The position numbers and the translations under genes are program-made. From Fimenecus sp045655645 (GTDB lineage: Bacteria > Bacillota > Clostridia > Oscillospirales > Acutalibacteraceae): 41,907 nucleotides of DNA. Position 1 is the first letter of the stretch. Every line of letters begins with the position of its first letter. Shown one piece after another: positions 24,838-33,040 of this stretch. The notes beneath the pieces were generated by a model. That model was not told the origin of the DNA, ran no database searches, and was given only the letters and a program-made list of their open reading frames with translations. The DNA is taken from positions 1-41,907 of the forward strand of contig JAZOPS010000021.1 of assembly GCA_045655645.1 (NCBI GenBank), read 5' to 3'.

Positions 24838-27210
24838 ATGAAAACAAATAAACTTGAATTTTCAGCGCCACCATCAAAACTTAAACTTAGAAGACCTTAT
24901 TACAAAGGTTTTAAAAATATCTGGGAGCAAACAGCTTTGCCACTTGGTAACGGTAGTTTAGGTCTTACGGTTATTGGTGATGTTAAAAGTGATAAATTGG
25001 TGCTCAACCACAAAACATTGTGGGTTGGTGGGCCATCACCAAATCGTCCAGATTATTGTGGTGGCAACATAAATAAACCCGATGAAAACGGCAAAATGCC
25101 TTATGATTATTACTATGACATTCGCAAAGAGTTTCAAAATGGCAACGATAAAAAAGCCCATGAACTCTGCGAAAAACTCGTAGGTATTTATGATGGTTAT
25201 GGCGCTTATCAGTGCTGGGGTAATCTTGAATTTGATTTTGGTGATATTAAGAAATTCAAAGATTACAGCCGAATTCTTGATATGGAAAAGGGCAACTGCA
25301 CCATTTCTTATACAGCAAAACTAAAAGACAGAACTCTCGTTAAAGATACAAGAGAATATTTTGTTTCATACCCCGATAAATGCGCTGTAATCAGACTTAC
25401 CCGTGAAGGTGGAGCACTCAATTTTGATTATAAATTGACAACTGAACACGGCGGTAATATCGAATATAACGATAATCTGGTTATTCATACAGGTAAACTC
25501 AGTGATAATGATTTGCAATATTGTTTATATGCCAAAATTATAACTGATGGTGACAGAGCTTCGGTTGGTAATACCTATAGTGTTGTTGGTGCAACAAGTG
25601 TCACAATCATTTTGTCTGCTGATACTGATTATCTTGACTCTTATCCTACATATAGAACAGGTGAGAGCGCAGAAAGTCTTGCAGATAGGGTTAAAAATAT
25701 AGTTGATAGTGCAAGTGAAAAGAACTTTAATAAACTCTTTGAAACTCATTCAAATGATTACAAAGCACTCTTTAACCGTGTTTCAATTGACCTTGATGGT
25801 GTTGACAGTGAAGACGCTAATCGACTCATTCGCAAATATCCAAAGAATTCTGATTACAGACAAAGAACAGCAGAACAACTTCTTTATCAATATGGTAGGT
25901 ATCTCGCAATTGGTTCAACCCGTGAAACTGATATTTTGCCATCTAACTTGCAAGGCATCTGGAATTGTTGCAATGACCCTAAGTGGAGCAGCGACTTCCA
26001 TACAAATGTCAATCTTCAAATGAACTATTGGCCAATTTATAATGGTAATTTAAGTGAATGTGCAAAACCACTTATTCGTTATATCAAGTCAATGGTAATT
26101 CCCGGCAGACTCACAGCAGAATATTATACAAATATTAAAAGTGGCGAGGGTGAGGCTAACGGATTCTTGTTCCATACTCAATGTACACCATTCGGTTGGA
26201 CTTGTCCAGGTTGGAGTTTCGACTGGGGCTGGTCACCGGCGGCAATGCCTTGGATTTTACATAATTGCTATGAACATTATGAATATACTCTCGATAAAGA
26301 AACACTCGAAGCAGACATTTATCCAATGCTTAAAGAGTGCGCAGAGTATTTCGAAAAGCTTATGATAGAGCATAATGGCAGACTTGTCACAGCACCTTGT
26401 TATTCACCTGAACATGGTCCAAGAACAATGGGCAATACCTATGAACAAGCACTTCTCTGGCAACTCTATGACGACTCAATCAAAAGCGCAAAGGCATTGG
26501 GTGTTGATGCCGAATTGATTGAAAAATGGATTGATATTCAATCAAAACTCAAGCCCTATGAAATCGGTGAAGACGGTCAAGTCAAAGAGTGGTATCACGA
26601 AACAAAATTAGGGGAGATTGGTCAGCATCACCACAGACACATGTCACATCTTTTAGGTGTGTTCCCTTGTAATGTGGTTAACTGGTATGAAAATCCTGAT
26701 ATAATCAAAGCAGCAATCGTGTCAATGAATGACAGAACCGATAAGAGCACAGGCTGGTCAATGGGACAAAAAATCAATACTTGGGCTCGTGTTGGTGATG
26801 GTGATAGAACATTGAAAGTTATTGGTGACTTGTTCAAAAATGGCATTTACACTAATTTCTGGGATTTGCACCCACCATTCCAGATTGATGGTAACTTTGG
26901 TTTCACATCAGGCGTCAATGAAATGCTTATGCAAAGTCATTGCGGATTTATTCATTTGTTACCAGCTCTTCCACAAAAGTGGCAGAATGGTAAAATTGAA
27001 GGTCTTGTTGCTCGTGGAAATTTTACAGTAAATATTGCGTGGAAGAACGGCAAACTTACAGAAGCACAAATCACATCAAATGTGGGTGGCACTTGCAAGC
27101 TCTATTATGTAGATTCAGAATTTACAGTCGAGAATATCTGCAAAAGTGAAAAAGGCTTTGCAGAATTCCAGACAGAAAAAGGCAAAACATACACAATCAA
27201 AATCAAATAA
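24838..27210 (+). CDS. Alpha-L-fucosidase, glycoside hydrolase family 95
   Basis: This 790-residue cytoplasmic enzyme (no signal peptide) belongs to the inverting family that removes alpha-1,2-linked fucose, with some members acting on alpha-L-galactose. Family landmarks: LPLGNGSLG near the start, NLQMNYWP with the Asn residues that activate water, the acid Glu525 in YSPEHGP, HRHMSHLLGVFP, and Asp684 in FQIDGNFG. Length matches the family (about 750-800). ATG 24838 follows AAGGTG with 6-nt spacing; the GTG within that SD is rejected. Downstream of the beta-galactosidase, it would deliver fucose to the fuc operon at 11537-15843. A hairpin repeat at 27217-27250 may end the transcript. Confidence 0.93.
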   Translation: MKTNKLEFSAPPSKLKLRRPYYKGFKNIWEQTALPLGNGSLGLTVIGDVKSDKLVLNHKTLWVGGPSPNRPDYCGGNINKPDENGKMPYDYYYDIRKEFQNGNDKKAHELCEKLVGIYDGYGAYQCWGNLEFDFGDIKKFKDYSRILDMEKGNCTISYTAKLKDRTLVKDTREYFVSYPDKCAVIRLTREGGALNFDYKLTTEHGGNIEYNDNLVIHTGKLSDNDLQYCLYAKIITDGDRASVGNTYSVVGATSVTIILSADTDYLDSYPTYRTGESAESLADRVKNIVDSASEKNFNKLFETHSNDYKALFNRVSIDLDGVDSEDANRLIRKYPKNSDYRQRTAEQLLYQYGRYLAIGSTRETDILPSNLQGIWNCCNDPKWSSDFHTNVNLQMNYWPIYNGNLSECAKPLIRYIKSMVIPGRLTAEYYTNIKSGEGEANGFLFHTQCTPFGWTCPGWSFDWGWSPAAMPWILHNCYEHYEYTLDKETLEADIYPMLKECAEYFEKLMIEHNGRLVTAPCYSPEHGPRTMGNTYEQALLWQLYDDSIKSAKALGVDAELIEKWIDIQSKLKPYEIGEDGQVKEWYHETKLGEIGQHHHRHMSHLLGVFPCNVVNWYENPDIIKAAIVSMNDRTDKSTGWSMGQKINTWARVGDGDRTLKVIGDLFKNGIYTNFWDLHPPFQIDGNFGFTSGVNEMLMQSHCGFIHLLPALPQKWQNGKIEGLVARGNFTVNIAWKNGKLTEAQITSNVGGTCKLYYVDSEFTVENICKSEKGFAEFQTEKGKTYTIKIK

Positions 27211-27216
27211 ATATTT

Positions 27217-27250
27217 GTAGGGGGCGTCGACTCGGCGCCCCGTTATTTTT
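27217..27250. repeat. Dispersed GGGGCG hairpin repeat, copy 1 (possible terminator)
   Basis: TTGTAGGGGGCGTCGACTCG and the following GCGCCCCG form a GC-rich hairpin with a T run after it. A near copy lies at 32914-32950, again straight after a stop codon. It is markedly more GC-rich than its surroundings. The rest of the gap to 27426 shows no clear gene; it holds scattered short repeats such as CAACT/AGTTG and a TTGACA without a good -10. Confidence 0.65.
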
Positions 27251-27426
27251 TGCAAAACCCTTGATTTTAAGCCATTTGCAACCCAAAGTTTACATGCTTT
27301 TTCATAGTTGACAAGCAAAGTTTCTGTCGCAACTGAATAAAAGTTGTTATTATTTTTTTGTAGCCGAAAGACAGGGCACATCAAACAAAAAACAATAAAA
27401 CTTATATATTTAAGGAGACATCAATT

Positions 27427-28392
27427 ATGAAAATTACAAACAAAATCAACTTCGGAATCCAAAGAAAAATCGTTGCAAATATGACCACAGAAAGCTGGGA
27501 GACAATTCCACATGTAACATATAATTATGAGCCAGATGTAACTGATTTTATGAGAGAATATAAAAAACTTAATTTTAATCGAAAAGGTGCAGACAAGATT
27601 ACAGTAAACACTCTTATGTTAAAGGTAATATCAGAAGGGCTTAAAGCAGCACCGATTATGAATTCACATATTGAATATAACCGTAAACTTGTTCGTGGTG
27701 AAATCAAGATGTTTGAAGACATTAATATTTCAATGCCAATGATTATGCCAAATGGCGAAATGATGACAATCAACCTTCATAACTTTGAAAGCAAAAATCT
27801 TGATGAAATGACAGATTATATCAACGATGTTCAAAGAAGATTTGAAAAGACAGATTTAACAGAAGCAATGTTTGAAGTGTCTCTTGACAACACTCTCACT
27901 GCACTTAAAAAGGGTAAAATTAAACAAGCAATTTATCGACTCATAGGTTCAAAAACTGGCAAACATAAAATTAAAACTTTAACTGGAAAAGCAAAGAAAG
28001 AATATGAAAGCATTCCAAAAACTGACCGAATCACAAAGCATGATATCGAGCAGGGTACAGTCACAATTTCAAATATTGGTTCACTTTATCGTGGCCAGCG
28101 TGGCAATGTAGGTATTCTTGAAATCATTCCACCACAGGTGTCAGCTTTTGCAGTTGGCGCAGTGCAAGACAGACCTGTTGTAGTAACAGATGAAAATGGT
28201 AACAAGAGCATTGAGGTGCGTCAGGTGTTACCAATCTGTATGGCATTTGACCATCGTGCACTTGATTTCGGTGAAGCAATTCCATTTATGAAACGCCTTG
28301 ACGATATCTTTGAAAACCCAGAGCAAATTCATTCTTGGAAAGGCGAAGAAAAGAATCAGCAATATCGAGAATTTACAAATATAGCAGTTTAA
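27427..28392 (+). CDS. Stand-alone 2-oxoacid dehydrogenase E2-type acyltransferase domain
   Basis: This 321-residue cytoplasmic protein comprises only the catalytic acyltransferase (chloramphenicol-acetyltransferase-like) fold. The active-site His276 is in FDHRALDFG, the counterpart of the DHRxxDG motif of E2 subunits. There is no lipoyl domain and no peripheral subunit-binding domain, both of which precede this fold in true E2 proteins. No E1, E3 or lipoate genes are nearby. It might act on CoA thioesters outside a dehydrogenase complex, but the acyl group is unknown. AAGGAG lies shortly before ATG 27427. It is a single gene with a terminator at 28407-28436. Confidence 0.85.
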   Translation: MKITNKINFGIQRKIVANMTTESWETIPHVTYNYEPDVTDFMREYKKLNFNRKGADKITVNTLMLKVISEGLKAAPIMNSHIEYNRKLVRGEIKMFEDINISMPMIMPNGEMMTINLHNFESKNLDEMTDYINDVQRRFEKTDLTEAMFEVSLDNTLTALKKGKIKQAIYRLIGSKTGKHKIKTLTGKAKKEYESIPKTDRITKHDIEQGTVTISNIGSLYRGQRGNVGILEIIPPQVSAFAVGAVQDRPVVVTDENGNKSIEVRQVLPICMAFDHRALDFGEAIPFMKRLDDIFENPEQIHSWKGEEKNQQYREFTNIAV

Positions 28393-28406
28393 TAAAACTA
28401 AAACAA

Positions 28407-28436
28407 AAAGCCGACTCGGAAATCCGAATCGGCTTT
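28407..28436. terminator. Bidirectional terminator
   Basis: AAAGCCGACTCGG and CCGAATCGGCTTT form a 13-bp stem with one mismatch and a 4-nt loop, between convergent genes. Confidence 0.9.
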
Positions 28437-28448
28437 AATTGTATTTAA

Positions 28449-30971
28449 TTATTTATTTTTCTTTGCAGCTTTTTTAGCAGCTTTTTCAGCTTTTAACTGA
28501 GCAGCATAAGCTTCTTGTTCTTCTTTTTCTTTAAGAGCTTTTGCTTCTGCTTCAGCTTCTGCTTGTTCGTTACGAAGCTTTGCTTCTTCATACATTGCAG
28601 CAATGTCATCAAAATGCTTGTAGTTTTCTTCTTGTTTGATAAGTCTTTCAGCATCAAGATAAGGTTTTGCAGCACGTGCAAAATAAGCGTGTTTATCCAT
28701 TTCAGCCTTTGAAGCTTTACGAGCTTCAGATTTCTTTGTTTCATAAGCCTTGATGTCTGCTTTAAGTGACTTAGCCTTTGCACTGTCTTTTGCTTTCTTT
28801 GCATCTTTCAATTCAAGATAGAGAGCCTTAAGCTTTTCATCACAAGCATCTTCAACATCAAAGATTTTTTCAAGTTCAGCGAAGTCTGGCTTAACAAGGT
28901 CTTCGTCAGCAAAATACTTTTTGAGAGCTTTGCAAGCAGATTTCTTGTTTCTTGCAACTTCAAGCGCAAACTTTCTGATGTCTTTTTCTTCTTTTGTACT
29001 CTTTGGCATTGCCTTTGCACTTGCTTTTTCAGCCTTGATTTCATCCATGTTCAAAAGTTTAAGACCATTAAGACCTGCTTCGTAAATACCTTTTTGAACA
29101 TTGTATTGATACTTGAATGTATCTGTTGAGAATTTATCAAGTTCTTCACAAACAAACTTTGAAATTTCAATTTCTTCGTTATAATTGAAATCATCTTTAT
29201 AAGCCTTTTTAGCAGCTTTTTTAGCAACTTTGTCTTTGATTGATTTGTATGATTTATCAAGAACTTTTGACTCTTTTGTAGCCATTTCTCTTGCGTTTCT
29301 GATAATGTCAATACCTTCAACAAGCTGAGCATCGTTTGTGATACCATTACCATAGTCTTCAAAGAGTGCACGAACTTTAAGAACTCTAATAACAGATTTC
29401 TGTTTTCTTTCGTTGAAGTCATACCAGAAGTAAGGAACAACGTTCATAAATGCACCAATAGCAGCAATGATGATGAGCGCGTGGGTGAGAGGAAGGAAAA
29501 CATCTAAATCATATAAAGCAGAGTTAGGGTTAACATAGTTGTTCTGACCAGCTTCCATCTGCTCTGCAAGAATCTGACCAACAGTTTTTCCGTCACCAAG
29601 AACACGATTCAAAACTTCAGGGTCAGATGTTACCTTTTTAGCAACTTCGGCAGTAATACCACCTTTTTCATAGATAACAGGAAGAACAGCAGATGTACCA
29701 AGTGTGATGATTGTACCGATAGTAGCAACAGCAGAGAACATACCGTCAATTCTTTCGCCTGTCTGATATTGCTGATAGTCACGGATGTCAGCTTGAATTG
29801 TTGGGTTAAGAATATGAGCAAATGAACCCATCAAAGCGTTGAGGTAAAGACAACCCATTACAAGCCAAATTGTGAGATTGTTGATTTCCTGTGTGAACGG
29901 AAGCATCATAAGAATGAAAACAACGTTCATAAGGTTTGTAACAACAAGAACCGATTTTTTACCCCATTTTCTGATGCAGAATGGAGCAGCAATCATACCC
30001 CAGAGTGATGCGTTACCATAGAGTGTAACAACAAGACCATAAACATTACCTGAGCAAGCGCCACCATAGTTGTAAAGCCAGCTGAGAATGTTAGCGTAAG
30101 CAGATTCAAGGAAACCAATCCAACCTGCGAGTGAGATAATCCAGAAATATTTGTTTTTAGCAACTGCACGAAGAGCATCTGTAAATTTAATGCTAACAAC
30201 GTGAGTTCTTGCCTGAACGATTTTTTCTTCTGTGTGCTTATAAACAACAATACAAAGAAGAATACCTAAAACGCCAAGAATAGGGTAAAGGAATCTGTAA
30301 ACACGAATGTCAGTTGTGTTTGTGTGGAAGAGATTCTGAGCAATAATTGGTGTGAAAAGGTTTACAACAGTAGGAGCGAATGAATAAACAACGCTCTTGA
30401 TTGATGCAACGTCAGCTCTTTCCTGTGTATTAGGTGAAAGAACGTGGATAAGGTTTTCATATCCGTCATAGAAGAAATAGTAAATAAAGTTCAATGCGAT
30501 ATTGAGAAGAAGAATTATTGCACATTTTGCAACATAGTCTTTTTCTCTGCCGAATACCATGCCTTCGCCAACAAGATAACCCAATTTGTCATAAGGGAAC
30601 CAGACAATCAAGTTACAGATAAGGGCAGTAGGTATAGCCATTGTAACTATGTATGGACGATATTTACCTGCTTTGTTTCTTGTGTTATCGATAATAGTAG
30701 CACGAATTCCTGTGAATGGAATGTTGATGAGAATAGCGATAACATAGAGCAAATACATATCTGTTGGGCCAACACCAAGAGTTGAAGAAATAAGTGTGTT
30801 ACCCATAGATAAAAGACAAGCGTTACCTAATGTGATAACCATGTAAGCACCGATACCACCGCCAGAATAAGCAGCGATTTCTTTGTATGGCATATAACGC
30901 CCTTTTGGTGGTGTTTTCCAATAGGTTTTAACCTTGTCAACACCGGTTTTAACGGTTTGAGATAAACTCAT
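28449..30971 (-). CDS. GPH-family symporter with a large charged C-terminal extension
   Basis: This 840-residue protein has a membrane part (about residues 1-526, about 12 segments) that is a paralog of the symporters at 5948-7582 and 8429-10105; it opens with TYWKTPPKGRYMPYKEIAAY and has the IIDNTRNKAGKYRPY loop and TGERIDGM. About 314 hydrophilic residues follow, rich in Lys, Ala and Glu, strongly helical with likely coiled coils, ending KAAKKAAKKNK. The first part of the tail (LKVRALFEDYG) matches the shorter tail of the first paralog. It is not the IIA domain found on LacS-type GPH carriers. ATG 30971 has AAGGAG 8 nt upstream; the earlier GTG overlaps that SD. A TATAAT lies about 20 bp upstream with no good -35. 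Confidence 0.85.
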   Translation of the reverse strand: MSLSQTVKTGVDKVKTYWKTPPKGRYMPYKEIAAYSGGGIGAYMVITLGNACLLSMGNTLISSTLGVGPTDMYLLYVIAILINIPFTGIRATIIDNTRNKAGKYRPYIVTMAIPTALICNLIVWFPYDKLGYLVGEGMVFGREKDYVAKCAIILLLNIALNFIYYFFYDGYENLIHVLSPNTQERADVASIKSVVYSFAPTVVNLFTPIIAQNLFHTNTTDIRVYRFLYPILGVLGILLCIVVYKHTEEKIVQARTHVVSIKFTDALRAVAKNKYFWIISLAGWIGFLESAYANILSWLYNYGGACSGNVYGLVVTLYGNASLWGMIAAPFCIRKWGKKSVLVVTNLMNVVFILMMLPFTQEINNLTIWLVMGCLYLNALMGSFAHILNPTIQADIRDYQQYQTGERIDGMFSAVATIGTIITLGTSAVLPVIYEKGGITAEVAKKVTSDPEVLNRVLGDGKTVGQILAEQMEAGQNNYVNPNSALYDLDVFLPLTHALIIIAAIGAFMNVVPYFWYDFNERKQKSVIRVLKVRALFEDYGNGITNDAQLVEGIDIIRNAREMATKESKVLDKSYKSIKDKVAKKAAKKAYKDDFNYNEEIEISKFVCEELDKFSTDTFKYQYNVQKGIYEAGLNGLKLLNMDEIKAEKASAKAMPKSTKEEKDIRKFALEVARNKKSACKALKKYFADEDLVKPDFAELEKIFDVEDACDEKLKALYLELKDAKKAKDSAKAKSLKADIKAYETKKSEARKASKAEMDKHAYFARAAKPYLDAERLIKQEENYKHFDDIAAMYEEAKLRNEQAEAEAEAKALKEKEEQEAYAAQLKAEKAAKKAAKKNK

Positions 30972-31177
30972 TTTACGCACTCCTTATAAATAAGTATTAT
31001 AACCTCATAATTCTATCACATTTTTATCGGGTCTTCAACGAATAAAAACAAATTTTAACAAAAAATGAACGCTAAAAACGATTTTCGTTAAATTTGAACA
31101 AAGGATACGATTTTACATTGTGCAAAATGCCAAACTCGAATTATTGCTTTTTAATACCATTTTATTTAATTTTTCTA

Positions 31178-31206
31178 TTGACAAATCCCGCTTAAAGAGT
31201 GATAAT
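31178..31206 (+). promoter_or_regulatory. Promoter of the M-box/mgtE transcript
   Basis: TTGACA (31178-31183) and GATAAT (31201-31206) with 17-bp spacing, about 15 bp before the M-box. Upstream, 30972-31177 holds the leader of the divergent symporter and an AACGA/TCGTT hairpin near 31076; I see no gene there. Confidence 0.75.
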
Positions 31207-31221
31207 AAATAGGTAATAAAC

Positions 31222-31370
31222 CTATTCGGTAGGTAAGGCTACCACAGGGATACGGATTACTGCCGCGAAATGGTGGAGACACTATTAGCAGGTCAGCAGG
31301 TCATATCGAAAAACAAGGTATGATTTAATGTAATTTCATCGCCCTGCGAAGCTAAAGCTTGAACGAATTG
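31222..31370 (+). promoter_or_regulatory. M-box (ykoK) magnesium riboswitch
   Basis: The core matches the M-box pattern in order: GGTAGGTAAGGCTACCACAG, GGGATACGGATTACTGCCG, CGAAATGGTGGAGACA, AGCAGGTCAGCAGG and the closing GAAGCTAAAGCTTGAACGAA. The outer stem is ATTCG (31223-31227) with CGAAT (31364-31368). Mg2+ binding would favour the terminator at 31383-31422 and reduce mgtE expression. A small AATAGGT/ACCTATT hairpin precedes it. Confidence 0.95.
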
Positions 31371-31382
31371 TGTGGTGTATTT

Positions 31383-31422
31383 GACTGCATTTTTGCGTTT
31401 GGGCTAAAATGTGGTCTTTTTT
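31383..31422 (+). terminator. M-box expression-platform terminator
   Basis: GACTGCATTTT (31383-31393) and AAAATGTGGTC (31406-31416) pair over 11 bp with two G-U pairs, followed by six T. Confidence 0.85.
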
Positions 31423-31447
31423 ATTTTGTTTTAAAGGAGTGAAAATT

Positions 31448-31516
31448 GTGGACACGAGCCGAAGTAATATCGCGAAACCTCCGAGTATTCATGTGGATGT
31501 GCTCCACAGTTTTTAA
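31448..31516 (+). CDS. Short leader ORF (22 codons) between M-box and mgtE
   Basis: GTG 31448 has a strong SD, AAAGGAG (31433-31439), 8 nt upstream. The frame reads MDTSRSNIAKPP followed by SIHVDVLHSF and TAA (31514-31516). It lies entirely in the mgtE leader and ends 54 bp before the mgtE start. Its first bases (AATTGTGGACAC) can pair with its last bases (GTGCTCCACAGTT). A second copy of TGTGGA at 31491-31496 can form an alternative hairpin with the same TCCACA and is followed by T5. This is the architecture of a translated attenuator, comparable in idea to mgtL in enteric bacteria but unrelated in sequence. I know of no described family; expression is unproven. Confidence 0.5.
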   Translation: MDTSRSNIAKPPSIHVDVLHSF

Positions 31517-31529
31517 TATACTCGAAGCG

Positions 31530-31569
31530 TTTCACAAATAATATCCTAAAAGGTAAAGGAGTTGTGAAA
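31530..31569 (+). promoter_or_regulatory. Stem-loop enclosing the mgtE ribosome-binding site
   Basis: TTTCACAA (31530-31537) and TTGTGAAA (31562-31569) form a perfect 8-bp stem whose loop and 3' side carry AAAGGAG and which ends one base before the GTG start of mgtE. Confidence 0.55.
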
Positions 31570-31570
31570 T

Positions 31571-32911
31571 GTGGAAATTTTTGAACTTTTAACAGAACTT
31601 TTGCATAATAAAAAATGGCAGGAGTTAAAGAGTATTCTTGATGAAATGAACGAGCAGGATATTGCTGAACTTTTCATGGAACTTGAAGAGCGTGACCTGA
31701 CGCTTATATATCGTTTGCTCAATAAAGAGTTAGCGGCTGAGGTTTTCGTTAATATGGAGCCTGAATATCAAGAAATGCTTATTCGTGCATTCAGTGATAC
31801 CGAGCTTCGCGAAGTCCTTGATGAATTATATGTCGATGACGCCGTTGACCTTATCGAAGAAATGCCTGCAACACTTGTTAAACGTATTTTGCGTCATACT
31901 GACCCTGACACCCGTAAGTCAATCAATGAAATCCTTAAATATCCTGAGGATTCTGCAGGTAGTCTTATGACTATTGAATATGTTGACTTGAAACGCTCAT
32001 TGACTGTTGCCGACGCGTTCACCCGTATTCGCAGAACAGGTGTTGATAAAGAAACAATTTATACTTGTTATGTAACTGACAGCAAGAGAAAACTTAAAGG
32101 TTATGTAACAGTTAAAGATTTGCTTCTTGCCGACGAAAGTGCTGAAATTCGCGAGATTATGGAAGATAATGTTATTTCCGTAAATACTCACGAAGATAAA
32201 GAAATTGTTGCAGATATTTTCCAAAAATACGACTTGGTTGTTTTGCCTGTTGTAGACCAAGAAAATCGTCTTGTAGGTATCATCACGGTCGATGACGCTA
32301 TCGACGTTTTGCAAGAAGAAATTACAGAAGATATGGAATTGATGGCTGCTATCACGCCAACTGATAAGCCATATCTTAAAATGGGCGTTTTTGAGAATTT
32401 TAAAAAGCGTATTCCATGGCTTATGCTGTTGATGGTTTCAGCAACATTCACAGAAAAAATCATCACTCACTTTGAAGGCGCATTAACCAGTTGTGTAGTG
32501 CTTACAGCATTTATTCCAATGCTTACAGGTACTTGCGGTAACTGTGGAAACCAATCTTCATCAACAATTATCCGTGGTATTTCATTAGGCGAAATTGAAT
32601 TCAGAGACACATTTAAAGTGGTTGTTAAAGAGTTTTCAATTGCTCTTGCATGTGGCATAGCACTTGCCATTGTTAATTTCGCAAAGTTGATGATTTTCAA
32701 TAACATTGGTTGGAAAATTGCACTTGTTGTAAGTATCACAATGATTGCAGCGGTTGTATTCGCAAAGGTGGTTGGCTCAGTTTTACCTGTTATTGCCAAG
32801 AAAATCGGCTTTGACCCAGCGGTAATGTCAAGCCCGTTTATCTCAACAATTGTTGACGCAGTAACACTTCTCATTTACTTTGCAATCGCATCATCACTTT
32901 TAAATCTATAA
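31571..32911 (+). CDS. mgtE: Magnesium transporter MgtE
   Basis: This 446-residue channel-like Mg2+ transporter has an acidic N-terminal helical domain (about 1-125, with EEMPATLVKRILRHTD), a CBS pair (about 130-250, including VLPVVDQENRLVGIITVDD) that senses cytosolic Mg2+, a plug helix and five membrane segments (about 275-446). The ion-pathway signature GTCGNCGNQSSSTIIRGISLG is present in segment 2. Length matches the family (about 450). The start is GTG 31571, with AAAGGAG 9 nt upstream and the family's usual N-terminus. Control is by the M-box and possibly by the leader ORF and RBS stem-loop. Confidence 0.97.
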   Translation: MEIFELLTELLHNKKWQELKSILDEMNEQDIAELFMELEERDLTLIYRLLNKELAAEVFVNMEPEYQEMLIRAFSDTELREVLDELYVDDAVDLIEEMPATLVKRILRHTDPDTRKSINEILKYPEDSAGSLMTIEYVDLKRSLTVADAFTRIRRTGVDKETIYTCYVTDSKRKLKGYVTVKDLLLADESAEIREIMEDNVISVNTHEDKEIVADIFQKYDLVVLPVVDQENRLVGIITVDDAIDVLQEEITEDMELMAAITPTDKPYLKMGVFENFKKRIPWLMLLMVSATFTEKIITHFEGALTSCVVLTAFIPMLTGTCGNCGNQSSSTIIRGISLGEIEFRDTFKVVVKEFSIALACGIALAIVNFAKLMIFNNIGWKIALVVSITMIAAVVFAKVVGSVLPVIAKKIGFDPAVMSSPFISTIVDAVTLLIYFAIASSLLNL

Positions 32912-32913
32912 TT

Positions 32914-32950
32914 GTTTTGTAGGGGACGTCAACTCGGCGTCCCATTTTTA
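32914..32950. repeat. Dispersed GGGGACG hairpin repeat, copy 2 (possible terminator)
   Basis: TTTTGTAGGGGACGTCAACT followed by CGGCGTCCCATTTTTA is a variant of the repeat at 27217-27250. The stem changes are compensatory: GGGACG/CGTCCC here against GGGGCG/CGCCCC there. It begins 2 bp after the mgtE stop codon. Confidence 0.65.
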
Positions 32951-32981
32951 ATTTGTACCTATTATTTCCATCATACCTTAA

Positions 32982-33010
32982 TTGACTTTTAACATTAAAT
33001 ATTGTATCAT
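32982..33010 (+). promoter_or_regulatory. Promoter of the cohesin-domain gene
   Basis: TTGACT (32982-32987) and TATCAT (33005-33010), 17-bp spacing, 30 bp before the start codon. Confidence 0.6.
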
Positions 33011-33040
33011 TATTATATATAATGGATAAAGGGTGATAGA

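Noticed and set aside
27115..27384. Possible 89-codon minus-strand gene
   Set aside because: It overlaps the fucosidase gene and the hairpin repeat, has no SD and no recognised domain; kept only as a finding about a possible repeat.
31490..31540. Second short ORF in the mgtE leader (ATG 31490)
   Set aside because: No ribosome-binding site precedes it and it lies in a hairpin region; the GTG 31448 ORF is better supported.
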